A stretch of 64,000 nt of DNA from Cryptomeria japonica (taxonomy: Eukaryota; Streptophyta; Pinopsida; Cupressales; Cupressaceae): the NCBI RefSeq assembly GCF_030272615.1, contig NC_081414.1, positions 911,467,009 to 911,531,008 of the forward strand. Direction: 5' to 3'. Positions 55,302 to 64,000 of the stretch are shown here, piece by piece; the first letter of the stretch is position 1; each line of letters starts with the position of its first letter. The translations under genes and the position numbers were made by a program. The notes below the pieces were generated by a model. It had not been told where the DNA came from and ran no database searches. It was given only the letters and a program-made list of their open reading frames with translations.

Positions 55302-56518
55302 TGTAGACACCTAAAATTGTCATGTCTAATTAAATAAATATTTTATTTATTTAATTATCTAAGCCTAATTCTTCTATTAATTAAATAAATCTTTATTTAT
55401 TTAATTAATTCATTTATCCTCTTCTAGCCTTATTTCTCATTTAAATAAATACATTTATTTATTTAAATTATCATTTTCCTAAATTAAATAAATATCTTAT
55501 TTATTTAATTATCTCATTTCTTCTATTAATTAAATAAATCTTTATTTATTTAATTAATTCATTATCCTTTTCTACACATGACACATGTCACTCATCTCTT
55601 AATTCCTACACTACCTACCCCTCTCATTATTTTATTATTTCTTCTACCTACCCTCTAATCTTAGCCGACCTCCTTTTACACCTCTCAATCTTATCCCTCC
55701 ATTTCATATTGTGTCTTCTATTTAAGGAGATGCCTTCTTCATTATCAAACCCTAATCGACAATTTGGAGGACTTGACTACACTACGATCCTACTTGCAAC
55801 CACATTCCGTTCTTTGTTGAGCTCTTGTGCACATAAAATCTGAGAGCAAATATATCAAGCAAGATCAATGGAGATAGGAAGAATGGAGATCAAAACCCTA
55901 TTGGACATGTGATGGTATAATCTTTGTGATTTCATGTGATTTGCATTGTCTTAGGTAATCTTCATATGTTATGGTGGATCTTTGTTGTTGTTAGGCTAGG
56001 GTTTTTGTGGTTGAATTCATTTAGCCTTTCAATATTGTTATTATTGTTATCCATTTTCACCATACACAGTTACTATAGGCATATCCATTTTAGCATATCA
56101 TTTGAGCATTGTTATTATAGGCAATTGCATCTTAGATCTAGTTTAATTTAATCATTTTCTAGCATAATTGTTGAATCATGTAGCTTAATCAATCTCTTTT
56201 GTAGCTTAATTGCATCATCATCATAGCTTAATCATGCATATCATTAGCTTAATTAGACTCCTGGATCAATCTAGCATTATCAATATCATCTAGCTTGCAT
56301 ATCATCATCATTTCAAATCCTCCGTCTAGGTGTAGTTAAGTCACTGGGATTGCTTATCCAGATCTGAGAGCAAATCCACACTCGCATCTCTTAGGAGGCG
56401 ATAGGTTTCTTTGTCATGGTTTATCTTTCATTTGTTTTTAATTTGCTAACCATGCTTGTAATGATCTATTGAGTGTTTGTGTTGCAGCTGCAAGTACCCT
56501 ACTTCATACGCCACAACA
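55302..56518 (+). repeat. LTR shared by elements E (3') and G (5')
   Basis: 1,217 bp, TGTAGACACC...CACAACA. A polypurine tract precedes it and a primer-binding site follows it. The U3 has AT-rich palindromes (ATTAAATAAAT) and an internal duplication (TTCTATTAATTAAATAAATC at about 55374 and 55518). A weak TATA (TATTTAAGG) is at 55719-55727. Confidence 0.8.
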
Positions 56519-56521
56519 TTT

Positions 56522-56540
56522 TGGCGCCCACCATGGGGCC
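56522..56540 (+). other. Primer-binding site of element G
   Basis: TGGCGCCCACCATGGGGCC, three bases after the LTR end ACAACA. This TGGCGCCCACCGTGGGGC type is common in plant Tat elements. Confidence 0.85.
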
Positions 56541-58276
56541 GAAAATCTAATTTCTTGGCCTCTATCATCATCAAATTTTCAATCTCACAGGTTTCTGGCC
56601 AGATCTGATTCAGAATCTCATACAAGTACCTTTGCAGTACCATACGAGTTTCTTTGTGCACTCGTATGGGTATGTGAGAATACTCGTACAAATTTCTGCT
56701 TTTGTGTTTTCAAAACATATTTGCATTTTAGGGTTTTTATGCTTCAATTTAGCTATTACTAATGCTAACCCTGGTCTATTTGTGAATTTTCTAGCATCCT
56801 AACTAGTTTTTGTAGGACGATTGTTGAAGATTACACTTGTCAAAGCTTCATTTCATCAAAACAACATGACTACTAACGTATCTGTTTTGCAGGTTGCCTA
56901 AAGGACAACTCAACCAAACTTTGTGTCTTCTTTAAGTTTTTTAGGCACATTTATTTTGCTAATGGTAAATGAACATCTTGTTTTCTATGTCTGAGAAGTT
57001 TTCTAAAAGGTAGGAGAGTATGCTCTTGTCCATTTGGACAATCAAAAATCCCGACTCTTGAAGCGCTTCTATGTTTGAGATTTGATTACCTTTAACGGGC
57101 CTGTCACAGTGGGAAAAAGTAATCACCCTATGAGAACGACCCAAGTGAGTATAGCTAGACCTAAGATTTTCGACTCACTCTAAAAATAGGCCTCCCGGGA
57201 TTAAAGTCTTGGAGGATGGGATTATTTGAGTTTTCTCTTTTGAGATCTCTCATATTGTACATTTAGTAGGGCCTTGTGGTCTCAATCATGCTTGTGTGAC
57301 TACTTCTTGTTTCGGTACCTTGTTGGGCTATAGGCCTCAATCACGGTTTCGCGACTGCAAAGGGTAATTTCAAACGAAAACCCTTACTACGAACCCTAAG
57401 ATAGAAGCTACCTGATTCACCTCCGTAAGGGGGATAATCTTTGTGCAAGAGAGATAGTAACTCTCCCATGACAATTGTCATCTCGGGCGTTGAGAATCCA
57501 TTGTGTGAGACTCAACGGTTGTATTATGATTAGCTATTAGGTGTGTACCTAAGTTTGCAAGCAAAGGTTTTCTCTCTCAGCCAACTTCCTTAGGATTTAG
57601 TGTGATGTGCTTGAGTTCATTTATCACATCACGTGTTTGTTGTTTCTTCATCCCTGAAACAAAAAATCAGAGATCTGAAAAACTGGAAAACAAGCAAACA
57701 TCAAACTTCATTGATGAAAAATTTGTCCAAACAAAATTTTTCTCTGTTTTGTCAGTGAGAATTGTCGTACGAGTCATTTTTGCAGAAGCTTTTGTGTCAT
57801 CTTTTGTTGCCTAGTTTAGTGGAGAGTGTCATATGAGTTTGTGCCTTTGTCGTGCGAGATTTCTAGTTTATCGTATGGACCTGTCGAAATTGCCATTTGG
57901 GACTGCCTAAACTATCCTATGAATTTCTGTCTCTGTCAGTCTAGAGCTGTCTTTTTCAGATCTGTCATGTTTTCTTGGTCAATTTACAGTGAGCATAAAC
58001 ACCTGATATCTATCATTTTGTGCTTAGATTGTCTTCTTGGTCCACTTGGTCAACTTATTTTCTGTCAAATCAGATTCTAGAAATAGACACCTCAAGATTT
58101 TCAAGTATTCACCTTCAACAAGTTCAAGATCTAACATCTCAAAGTGCATTATCACCCTGTTTGATAAACCGGTCACTCAAACATAGTTTATCATCAGGAT
58201 CCATCATCCTCTACCACAAAACTACAAAGTTTAGTCAGGATAACCTTGTTCCACATTGTAGGATATATCATTCCAA
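56541..58276 (+). other. Element G leader, no gene
   Basis: About 1.7 kb without a supported reading frame. It contains short repeated phrases (for example TCAATCATGCTTGTGTGACT and TCAATCACGGTTTCGCGACT near 57284 and 57337) typical of an untranslated leader. Confidence 0.55.
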
Positions 58277-58876
58277 TTGGACTTGGTTTTATCAAAATCA
58301 TCATCATTGCACTCCAAAAATAGAAGATCAAAAAACTTGCAAACTTTCAAATACTTGAATTATCTTTTCATGTCATATCAGTCTATCATATCTACATTGA
58401 CATTTGGTCACTTATCAAAACACCTCTTAGACAATCAAAATTTGCACAACATTCAACACACGTATATGCTCGTTTTAACTAGAGCACAGAGACGTAAGAT
58501 CGTAGAAACGGAAATCGAAACATTTGAAATAGATGAAGATCATAGAAACATGGAATACCAAAGCAAAATACAAGAAGAAGACATAACAAGTCAACATATC
58601 AGAGAAATCAAACAAGTCCAAAATCAAAAGCCAACTATGTCAAAACCTCTCAAGGATTCAAATACATCTCCAAAGAAAGATGGCTCTTTTATGCAACTCT
58701 TAAAGAGAACCCTAAAGAATTTTATTGAGGAAGATCAAAATCGCACACATATGTCTAATAATGGCTCATCCCCCCATAAGCAAATTGACTCTCCAAAGGC
58801 ATCTATTTCTACATCTTTTGAAAACTTGCAAGAACCTTCCATAGCATTCTCACCAAACAATACATCCAAAGATTAA
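58277..58876 (+). pseudogene. Element G Gag-region frame, no core domain
   Basis: 199 residues. From an internal Met (MLVLTRAQRRKIVE, about residue 64) it is very polar, rich in Gln, Lys, Ser and Asn. The Ty3 Gag core is not present, so it is probably the remains of a Gag or Gag-protease linker after deletion. It is in phase with the protease frame below. Confidence 0.5.
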
Positions 58877-58966
58877 GTTTTCCAAGAGATATCCATAATT
58901 GCCATCAAGCCTATTTCAGAGGATCCTATTCAAAGCCCATCTCCTTCATATCCAAGCATTGATTCC

Positions 58967-59650
58967 TTGCAACATTCCTATAATGCTTCCTTGCAAATTG
59001 AAGTCCTCATTTATAGAACGCTCGTTAAACGTGTCCTAATAGATGGGGGAGTTGGCTTAAACATTTTCTCTTTGAGTCTTGTCCATGCTCTAGGTTATTC
59101 AAAAGACGCAGTTGATCCCCGAAAAAAGATAACAATCAAAACATATGATGAAGAAGATCATTCCTCTAAAGGGATTGTGGTATTACCCATCAGAGTGGGA
59201 CCTTTGCAAAAAGACACAGCATGCCAAGTCCTACACTTGGACTTACCATACAACATACTCTTGGGAAGACCATGGATACATGAAATACAAGCTATTGCAT
59301 CAACATATCATCAATGCCTAACATTTCCATACAATGGGCAGGAAATAACGATCTCAATAAACTCAAATCCATTGCAGTGTTGTAGTAATCTAAAACCAGC
59401 TCAAGAGGTCATTGTTCCACATAACAGAGAGGCAACATCTTCAAGCGCACAATCCAAGGAACAATCATTTGCATCAAATTTGTCAAGCATGGAAAAACAA
59501 ATGCAGTTAAGAGATCGAGGGAACGGAGAATATTTTCTATCATTGAAAAACAAACAAGATCAACTTGAAATTCAAAGGGAAGAAGAAGATGTAGGAGTCG
59601 ATGTAGTTCATGTGTATGCAGGGCAAATGTTAGGAACTAGATCAGTTTAA
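58967..59650 (+). CDS. Element G aspartic protease
   Basis: 227 residues. VLIDGGVGLNIFS carries the catalytic Asp in an Asp-Gly-Gly form (Tat elements often have DGG where others have DTG or DSG). The flap and second conserved block follow (LPYNILLGRPWIHEIQA, STYHQCLTFPY). The C-terminal part is a polar linker. A stop at 59648 separates it from the next piece in the same phase. Confidence 0.75.
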   Translation: MQHSYNASLQIEVLIYRTLVKRVLIDGGVGLNIFSLSLVHALGYSKDAVDPRKKITIKTYDEEDHSSKGIVVLPIRVGPLQKDTACQVLHLDLPYNILLGRPWIHEIQAIASTYHQCLTFPYNGQEITISINSNPLQCCSNLKPAQEVIVPHNREATSSSAQSKEQSFASNLSSMEKQMQLRDRGNGEYFLSLKNKQDQLEIQREEEDVGVDVVHVYAGQMLGTRSV

Positions 59651-60088
59651 TTAGAATCACATTTGGTTGACTTGGACTTAATCGAGGACAATCAGGAGCT
59701 ACTTGCGTGAGGTCATTCTGAGGAGAGTATTGTTCGAGACATTGAAATGCATATTGAAAGCTTTGACATCTCCCCTAATATCTTTGAAACAATTCAAACT
59801 GAGGATCCTTTACCCTTAATCCACCCTGAACTTATTGATTGGGAAAATGAAAGACATACTACCATTGATACGTTTCCTAACGACCATGCCATATCGTTAT
59901 ATATTAATGCAATCGAACTCGCAACTACTTTCTCCAAGAATCTCAACAACGCATCTTTCGGTCAAGTGGGTGCCAAATCTCCTAGTCGCAAAAGTGAAAA
60001 TCAAGAAAACAATATTAGGTCTACTGCTGAAAACTATTTATTGGCAACATTAGACCATGAAAAAGTAAAAAAGAAAGGACACATCTAA
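59651..60088 (+). pseudogene. Element G protease-RT linker
   Basis: The frame 59747-60088 (113 aa) continues the phase of the protease. No conserved domain; acidic N-terminal half, polar C-terminal half. Confidence 0.5.
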
Positions 60089-60170
60089 TAGTGAAAACCT
60101 CCTTGAGGCACCGGAAGATGGGATATTTGACACTTAAATTGATTTTTATCAAGAGAGGTCATCTATCCTG

Positions 60171-60955
60171 ATGGAACCGACAGAAGTAGTTAACATTGAC
60201 ATAATTGATCTACATCCAGCAACTTCTCTATCAGAACTAGAAAGGCAAAAATATTTGGAACTCTTCAAAAGATGGTCATATGCAGACATTCCATGGTTAG
60301 GTCCATATCTTATAATACATCACTTGAATATCAATCCAGGAGCAAGCATCAATAGTGGAACAAAACATGTATCAGGAGTAGGCATTCTATTCATCACACC
60401 ACACGGCCATACAATTCTGAAAGCATACAAATTAAGTTTTCCATGCACCAACAACATTGCAGAATATGAAGCTTTGGTTACAGGTATCAAGATGGCTATA
60501 GAATGGAACATTACCTAGCTTCAAGTCTTTGGAGACTCTCAGCTTGTCATCAATCAAATCAATGACGATTATCAAACAAAGGATGAAAAGCTAATGGCTT
60601 ATAAGAAGATGGTTGATGATGTCAAGAAATACTTTGTAGAAATAACTTTTGAGAAGATTCTAAGGAATGATAACAAAGTAGCAGATGCCATGGCAACACT
60701 TGCTTCTCTACTTCAGACATAGGAAAATCAAGAGCGTTACGAATTCCTGGTGGAAGAGTTGTTTTACCCTGCACATAATTGTCCTGATTCCCAAACTATC
60801 TATCACCTTGTTGGGCATAATTCCTCCTGCTATGGCCAAACTTACACATACCTGAAAGATAATATCCTCCCTCCTAAATTATCAAAGAACCAAAAGAGAA
60901 ACTTTATTCGCCAATTCTCCCACTATACTCTCGTCGTGAATACCCTTTTTAAATG
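60171..60955 (+). pseudogene. Element G pol remnant: RT start fused to archaeal-type RNase H
   Basis: The frame starts with the RT upstream region (LSELERQKYLELFKRWSYAD, IHHLNINPGA) and at about 60342 passes directly into SGVGILFITPHGHT, AEYEALVTGIKMA and FGDSQLVINQ of the second RNase H. In element E these parts are about 1.4 kb apart, so the whole RT and RNase H and the first strand of the second RNase H (with its Asp) are deleted without changing phase. Later stops are at about 60517, 60720 and 60955. Confidence 0.85.
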
Positions 60956-62082
60956 AGGCCTAGACGGTACTCTTATAAGATGTCTCAAGCAAGAAGAGTC
61001 TGATAAGGCCTTAAATGAAGTACATAATGGAATTTGTGGCACTCATTCAAGTGGTCTTACCCTTTCAAAAAAACTCATACACTTGGGATATTATTGGCCA
61101 ACTATGGAGCGAGATTCTTTTCAGATAGCTAAAACATGCAAACAATGTCAGATCCATGGGAATTTAATTCATGCACCCGCACAAGAACTTAATGCTTTGG
61201 TAACATCTTGGCCTTTTTGCCAATGGGGTCTTGATCTAGTAGGAAAGATAAATCCTTCTTCATCCATTGGTCACAAATTCATCCTTGTAGCTACAATATA
61301 TTTCACAAAATGGATTGAGGCAGTACCTCTCATCAATATCACAGGAAAACAAATTGTTGCATTTATCTTGAACTACATCATCCGTCGATATGGAATACCC
61401 ATGACCATTATCACTGATAATGGGCGACCGTTCAAGAATCAGGATGTACAAGGGCTATGTGAAAATTCAAGATCCAACACAGATTTTCAACACCCTACTA
61501 TCCACAAGGGAATGGACAAGCAGAGGCATCAAACAAAACTATTTTGAAAATTCTCAAAAAGACAGTGAATGATGCTGATAGAGATTGGCATATTCAATTG
61601 AACTCTTCTCTATGGGCCTACCGTACCAGTATTCGCACACCAATAGGTGCCACACCTTTCTCTCTTGTTTATGGATCAGAAGCAATACTGTCAATTGAAG
61701 TAGAGATGCCTTCTCTATGAGTATCATTAAAAGGCCTTATCCCAGACGAAGAACAACAAATATCCAAACTAGAAGAACTAGAATTGATCCATGAACGAAG
61801 ACAAAATGTTTGTGATCATTTAAAGGTATATCAACAAAGAATATGTCGTAGTTACAATCACAAGGTCAAGCCGAGAGCAATTCAAGTTGGAGAACTAGTA
61901 CTAAAAGAAAATCCATGCAACCAGGCAGATCGGGAAAAGAAAGGGAAGTTTGAACCAAACTAGTTAGGTCCATTTGTGGTCACAACAGTATTTGGGTCAG
62001 AAGCATATCAGCTATCAACACAGGACGAGGATTAGCTCGAGGAACCCATCAATAGCATGCATCTGAAGAAGTTTTATATCTA
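60956..62082 (+). pseudogene. Element G integrase
   Basis: The zinc domain has VHNGICGTHSSG and CKQCQIHG. The core has WGLDLVGKI (first Asp), ITDNGRPF (second Asp) and, after a one-base frameshift near 61460, GQAEASNKT (Glu). The C-terminal GPF-type region ends INSMHLKKFYI at 62082. Stops at about 61719, 61963 and 62033. The three catalytic residues are present but in two phases. Confidence 0.85.
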
Positions 62083-62640
62083 AAAAAACAAAAAAATCCA
62101 AAACCAGTGAAAAGTAGAAAAATAAAAAACAATAGAAAATAAAAAAATACAAAAACAGCAAAAATAGTGAAAAATAAACAAAAAAATCAAATATGAGAAA
62201 AAGTGCAATAAAAACATATGGTGAAAATCTGACAAACACGCGTTATCTATCAACTAGCTCTTCCATCTATTCGTTCATGCATCCTTTCGTTTGCATTCAT
62301 TTTTCCATCAACACTGTTCATATCCATAATAAGTCTTTGTACATACGTAGTCATTGCAAGTGATTTCTCACCATGGTTTGGATCATTGGGTATATCATAA
62401 TGACTTTGTTTCTAGGCTTGGGGCAAAATCCTGCACCTAGCTGAGGGCAAAAATTTTCATCATTTCGAGCTTAATCAAACAGCTAGAACAACAGTTAGGC
62501 AACTCTTGTCAAGCGAAAAACTGAGACACATCCAACGTTGAACACATGATCAAATTGTCAACCATCAAACTATCACATGTCAGTCTAAGCACATCATACA
62601 CTTATCAATGGATAATATCTTTTGGATAATGTTTTTGATG
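62083..62640. other. Element G 3' region
   Basis: An A-rich stretch (62083-62215) follows the pol end, then one degenerate GGTGAAAA module at 62220. No gene. The corresponding region of element E contains the hairpin modules. Confidence 0.55.
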
Positions 62641-64000
62641 CACTGCAAAAAGGATGTTAGGAACACACAAGAAAGACAAACGTTAGTGTTAGTAGTATCA
62701 ATCATAAATGAAATACAAAGAAAACTACAATCCTAAGCATACATATCAAGAGAGATATCAAACATATTATGGAAAGCATACAAAAATGGAGAAAAGACAT
62801 AAAACACTCTCTAATGTTTGCCAACATGCTCATAGTTGCTTCTCCCTTCTTCCTCTCCTCTCCAAGTTCCACATGAGTGTAGCCCTCGGCTTTTTGCACT
62901 GCTATGGAAGTCTTATGGAGATTCAAGATTTATGAAAAATGATTAAAATATGCAAATACAAGCTAAATATCAGAAAGCCTAATTAAGCTATATTGATTTT
63001 AATCAAAATAACAATTAAGATATGATTTTCTCCTAAAATGCTCTCTCAATTTTAGTATAGATTAGATGCATATAAGATTTCTGGATCTAGATATGAAGGA
63101 AATGGGTTCTATTTATAGGAAAAATAGAGAAATGGATAGCTGAGATTGAGTAATCTCAACAAGGGTCAGGATTGATGGGTTTATGATCCATGTGAGGGCT
63201 TTCAACCCAGTCCCAGGATGACAAATGTCATCATGAGATGGCTTGAGACGAGAGGAAAGATGCATTAAATGCTTGAGATGACATGAAGGTTAGCTTAGGA
63301 GGTAAGGATAGTCTTTAGTTGAATGAATAAAGCTTTTATCCAATGAATAATGTCTTTATCGAATGGACAAACTCTTGTGCAAGAGTTAGTGGGGAAAACC
63401 ATGGTCAAAGCAATAAATGATTGAAGAGACGCATGAGTTAAATGGAGGTTGAGTTAGAGGGAAAGTCTCTAACCATGTAGGTGAGTTGAGTTAACCATTA
63501 ATGGTCATGTAAGAACCATTAATGGTCATGTAGGTGAGTTGAGTTAACCATTAATGGTCATGTAAGAACTATTAATGGTTTGGAAGACTTTAGGGGTTAA
63601 CTTGTTGGAGACATAAATCATTAAATGTTTTTCAAAGACTTTGGAGGCTTTGAGAAGTGACTTCAAGTTGCTTAGGGATGTGACAATAATTAGGAGGGTG
63701 ATTAGGCTAATTAGGAATGGATTAGAAGAATCTAGAATGGGTTTAGGATGCAAGTGGGTTTGGTGGGTGAGAGAAAATAAGATTTTAATTAAAATAAAAT
63801 TTATTTGTTTCAACTAAAATTTTGCAACTTGCATTTGTAGGAGAATGCAAGTGGGGGGGAGTTTAGAGATTTAAATAAATATTTATTTATTTATTTAAAT
63901 GAGGAAAGGGGTTAAATTAAACAAATAATGCTTTATTCATTTAATTGATTGTTAAGAGTGTGGTTTAATGAATTAATTTAAATAAATTGAATAACTTATT
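62641..64000. other. Unassigned AT-rich region, possible minus-strand LTR
   Basis: No gene is recognised. A TATA-like CCTATAAATAGAACCC on the minus strand at about 63105-63120 and a G-run (GCAAGTGGGGGGGAG) at about 63848 followed by TTTAAATAAATATTTATTT suggest part of another LTR element that leaves the window. Confidence 0.35.
63477..63582. repeat. 53-bp tandem duplication with ACCATTAATGGT palindromes
   Basis: Two units start at 63477 and 63530 (GTAGGTGAGTTGAGTTAACC...). Each holds two CCATTAATGG palindromes; the copy at 63494-63505 is a perfect 12-base palindrome. Confidence 0.8.

Larger units (their letters stand above)
48286..56518 (+). mobile_element. Element E: Tat-type Ty3 retrotransposon, 5' deleted
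   Basis: A truncated LTR is followed by RT, RNase H, archaeal-type RNase H and integrase in one phase (48895-52263 with two stops), a 3-kb 3' untranslated region with hairpin modules and an antisense PMD gene, then the LTR 55302-56518. The dual RNase H order, the long 3' region with an antisense gene, and the primer-site type of the shared LTR fit the Tat branch. Gag and protease are missing. Confidence 0.8.
55302..62640 (+). mobile_element. Element G: Tat-type Ty3 retrotransposon lacking RT
   Basis: 5' LTR, primer site, long leader, Gag tail/protease, a pol remnant whose RT and RNase H are deleted, archaeal-type RNase H without its first strand, and integrase with stops and a frameshift. 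No matching right LTR was found in the window, so the end near 62640 is a guess. Its proteins are close relatives of those of element E. Confidence 0.75.

Noticed and set aside
62015-62239. 74-aa Phe-rich minus frame
   Set aside because: Translation of the A-rich stretch after the G pol; no evidence of a membrane protein gene.
1-64000. tRNA, rRNA or snoRNA genes
   Set aside because: Apart from the partial 5S-like pieces, no cloverleaf or rRNA core was recognised; the TGGTATCAGAGC words are primer-binding sites, not tRNA genes.

Overview
This is a non-genic, repeat-dominated window from a large plant nuclear genome. Almost everything that can be identified is an LTR retrotransposon or a fragment of one. 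The organism is most likely a gymnosperm, probably a conifer. That inference rests on the very long nested LTR elements, the Tat-type Ty3 elements, and a captured TIR-domain fragment whose core reads FINHRG, a form I associate with conifer TNL resistance genes (angiosperms usually have a FLSFRGED-like core). I found no intact host gene.

Layout. (1) 442-1424 is a palindromic unit: two 360-bp LTRs in inverted orientation around a core built from three 5S rRNA-like pieces. (2) 2793-39347 is one nest. Element A (Ty1/copia-like, minus strand, gag only, LTRs about 2.4 kb, target duplication AAGAA on both sides) carries two insertions in its right-hand (5') LTR. The first is element B (8870-30822, plus strand, Ty3 type with 4.95-kb LTRs that hold a broken long reading frame of their own), which in turn holds element F (18268-24098, minus strand, non-autonomous, with a captured TIR fragment). 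The second is element C (32494-38869, minus strand, chromovirus, target duplication GACTA). Insertion order was A, then B and C, with F after B. (3) Element D (40021-47837, minus strand) is a second chromovirus related to C, with 1,561-bp LTRs. (4) 48286-62082 holds two damaged Tat-type elements, E and G, sharing one LTR (55302-56518) that has a polypurine tract on its left and a primer-binding site on its right. E keeps RT-RNase H-aRNase H-integrase but lacks Gag and protease; G keeps protease and integrase but has lost RT and RNase H. (5) 62083-64000 holds the G tail and an unassigned AT-rich region.

Coding status. Every pol gene is broken by stops, frameshifts or deletions, and several catalytic residues are changed, so no element looks autonomous. 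B and E both carry a second, archaeal-type RNase H, but in different places: before RT in B, after RNase H in E. The 3' region of E holds an antisense gene remnant with TATA box, short first exon and a plant-mobile-domain (PMD) exon.

The most unusual signals are two sets of hairpins in the 3' region of E whose stems change together while their surroundings stay constant: three GTGAAAA-stem-CGCC modules (52329-52475) and seven tandem hairpins with an invariant 15-nt loop length (54382-54661). Next in interest are the reading frame inside the B LTRs and the inverted-LTR/5S palindrome. All coordinates and alignments were made by eye; no similarity search was run.
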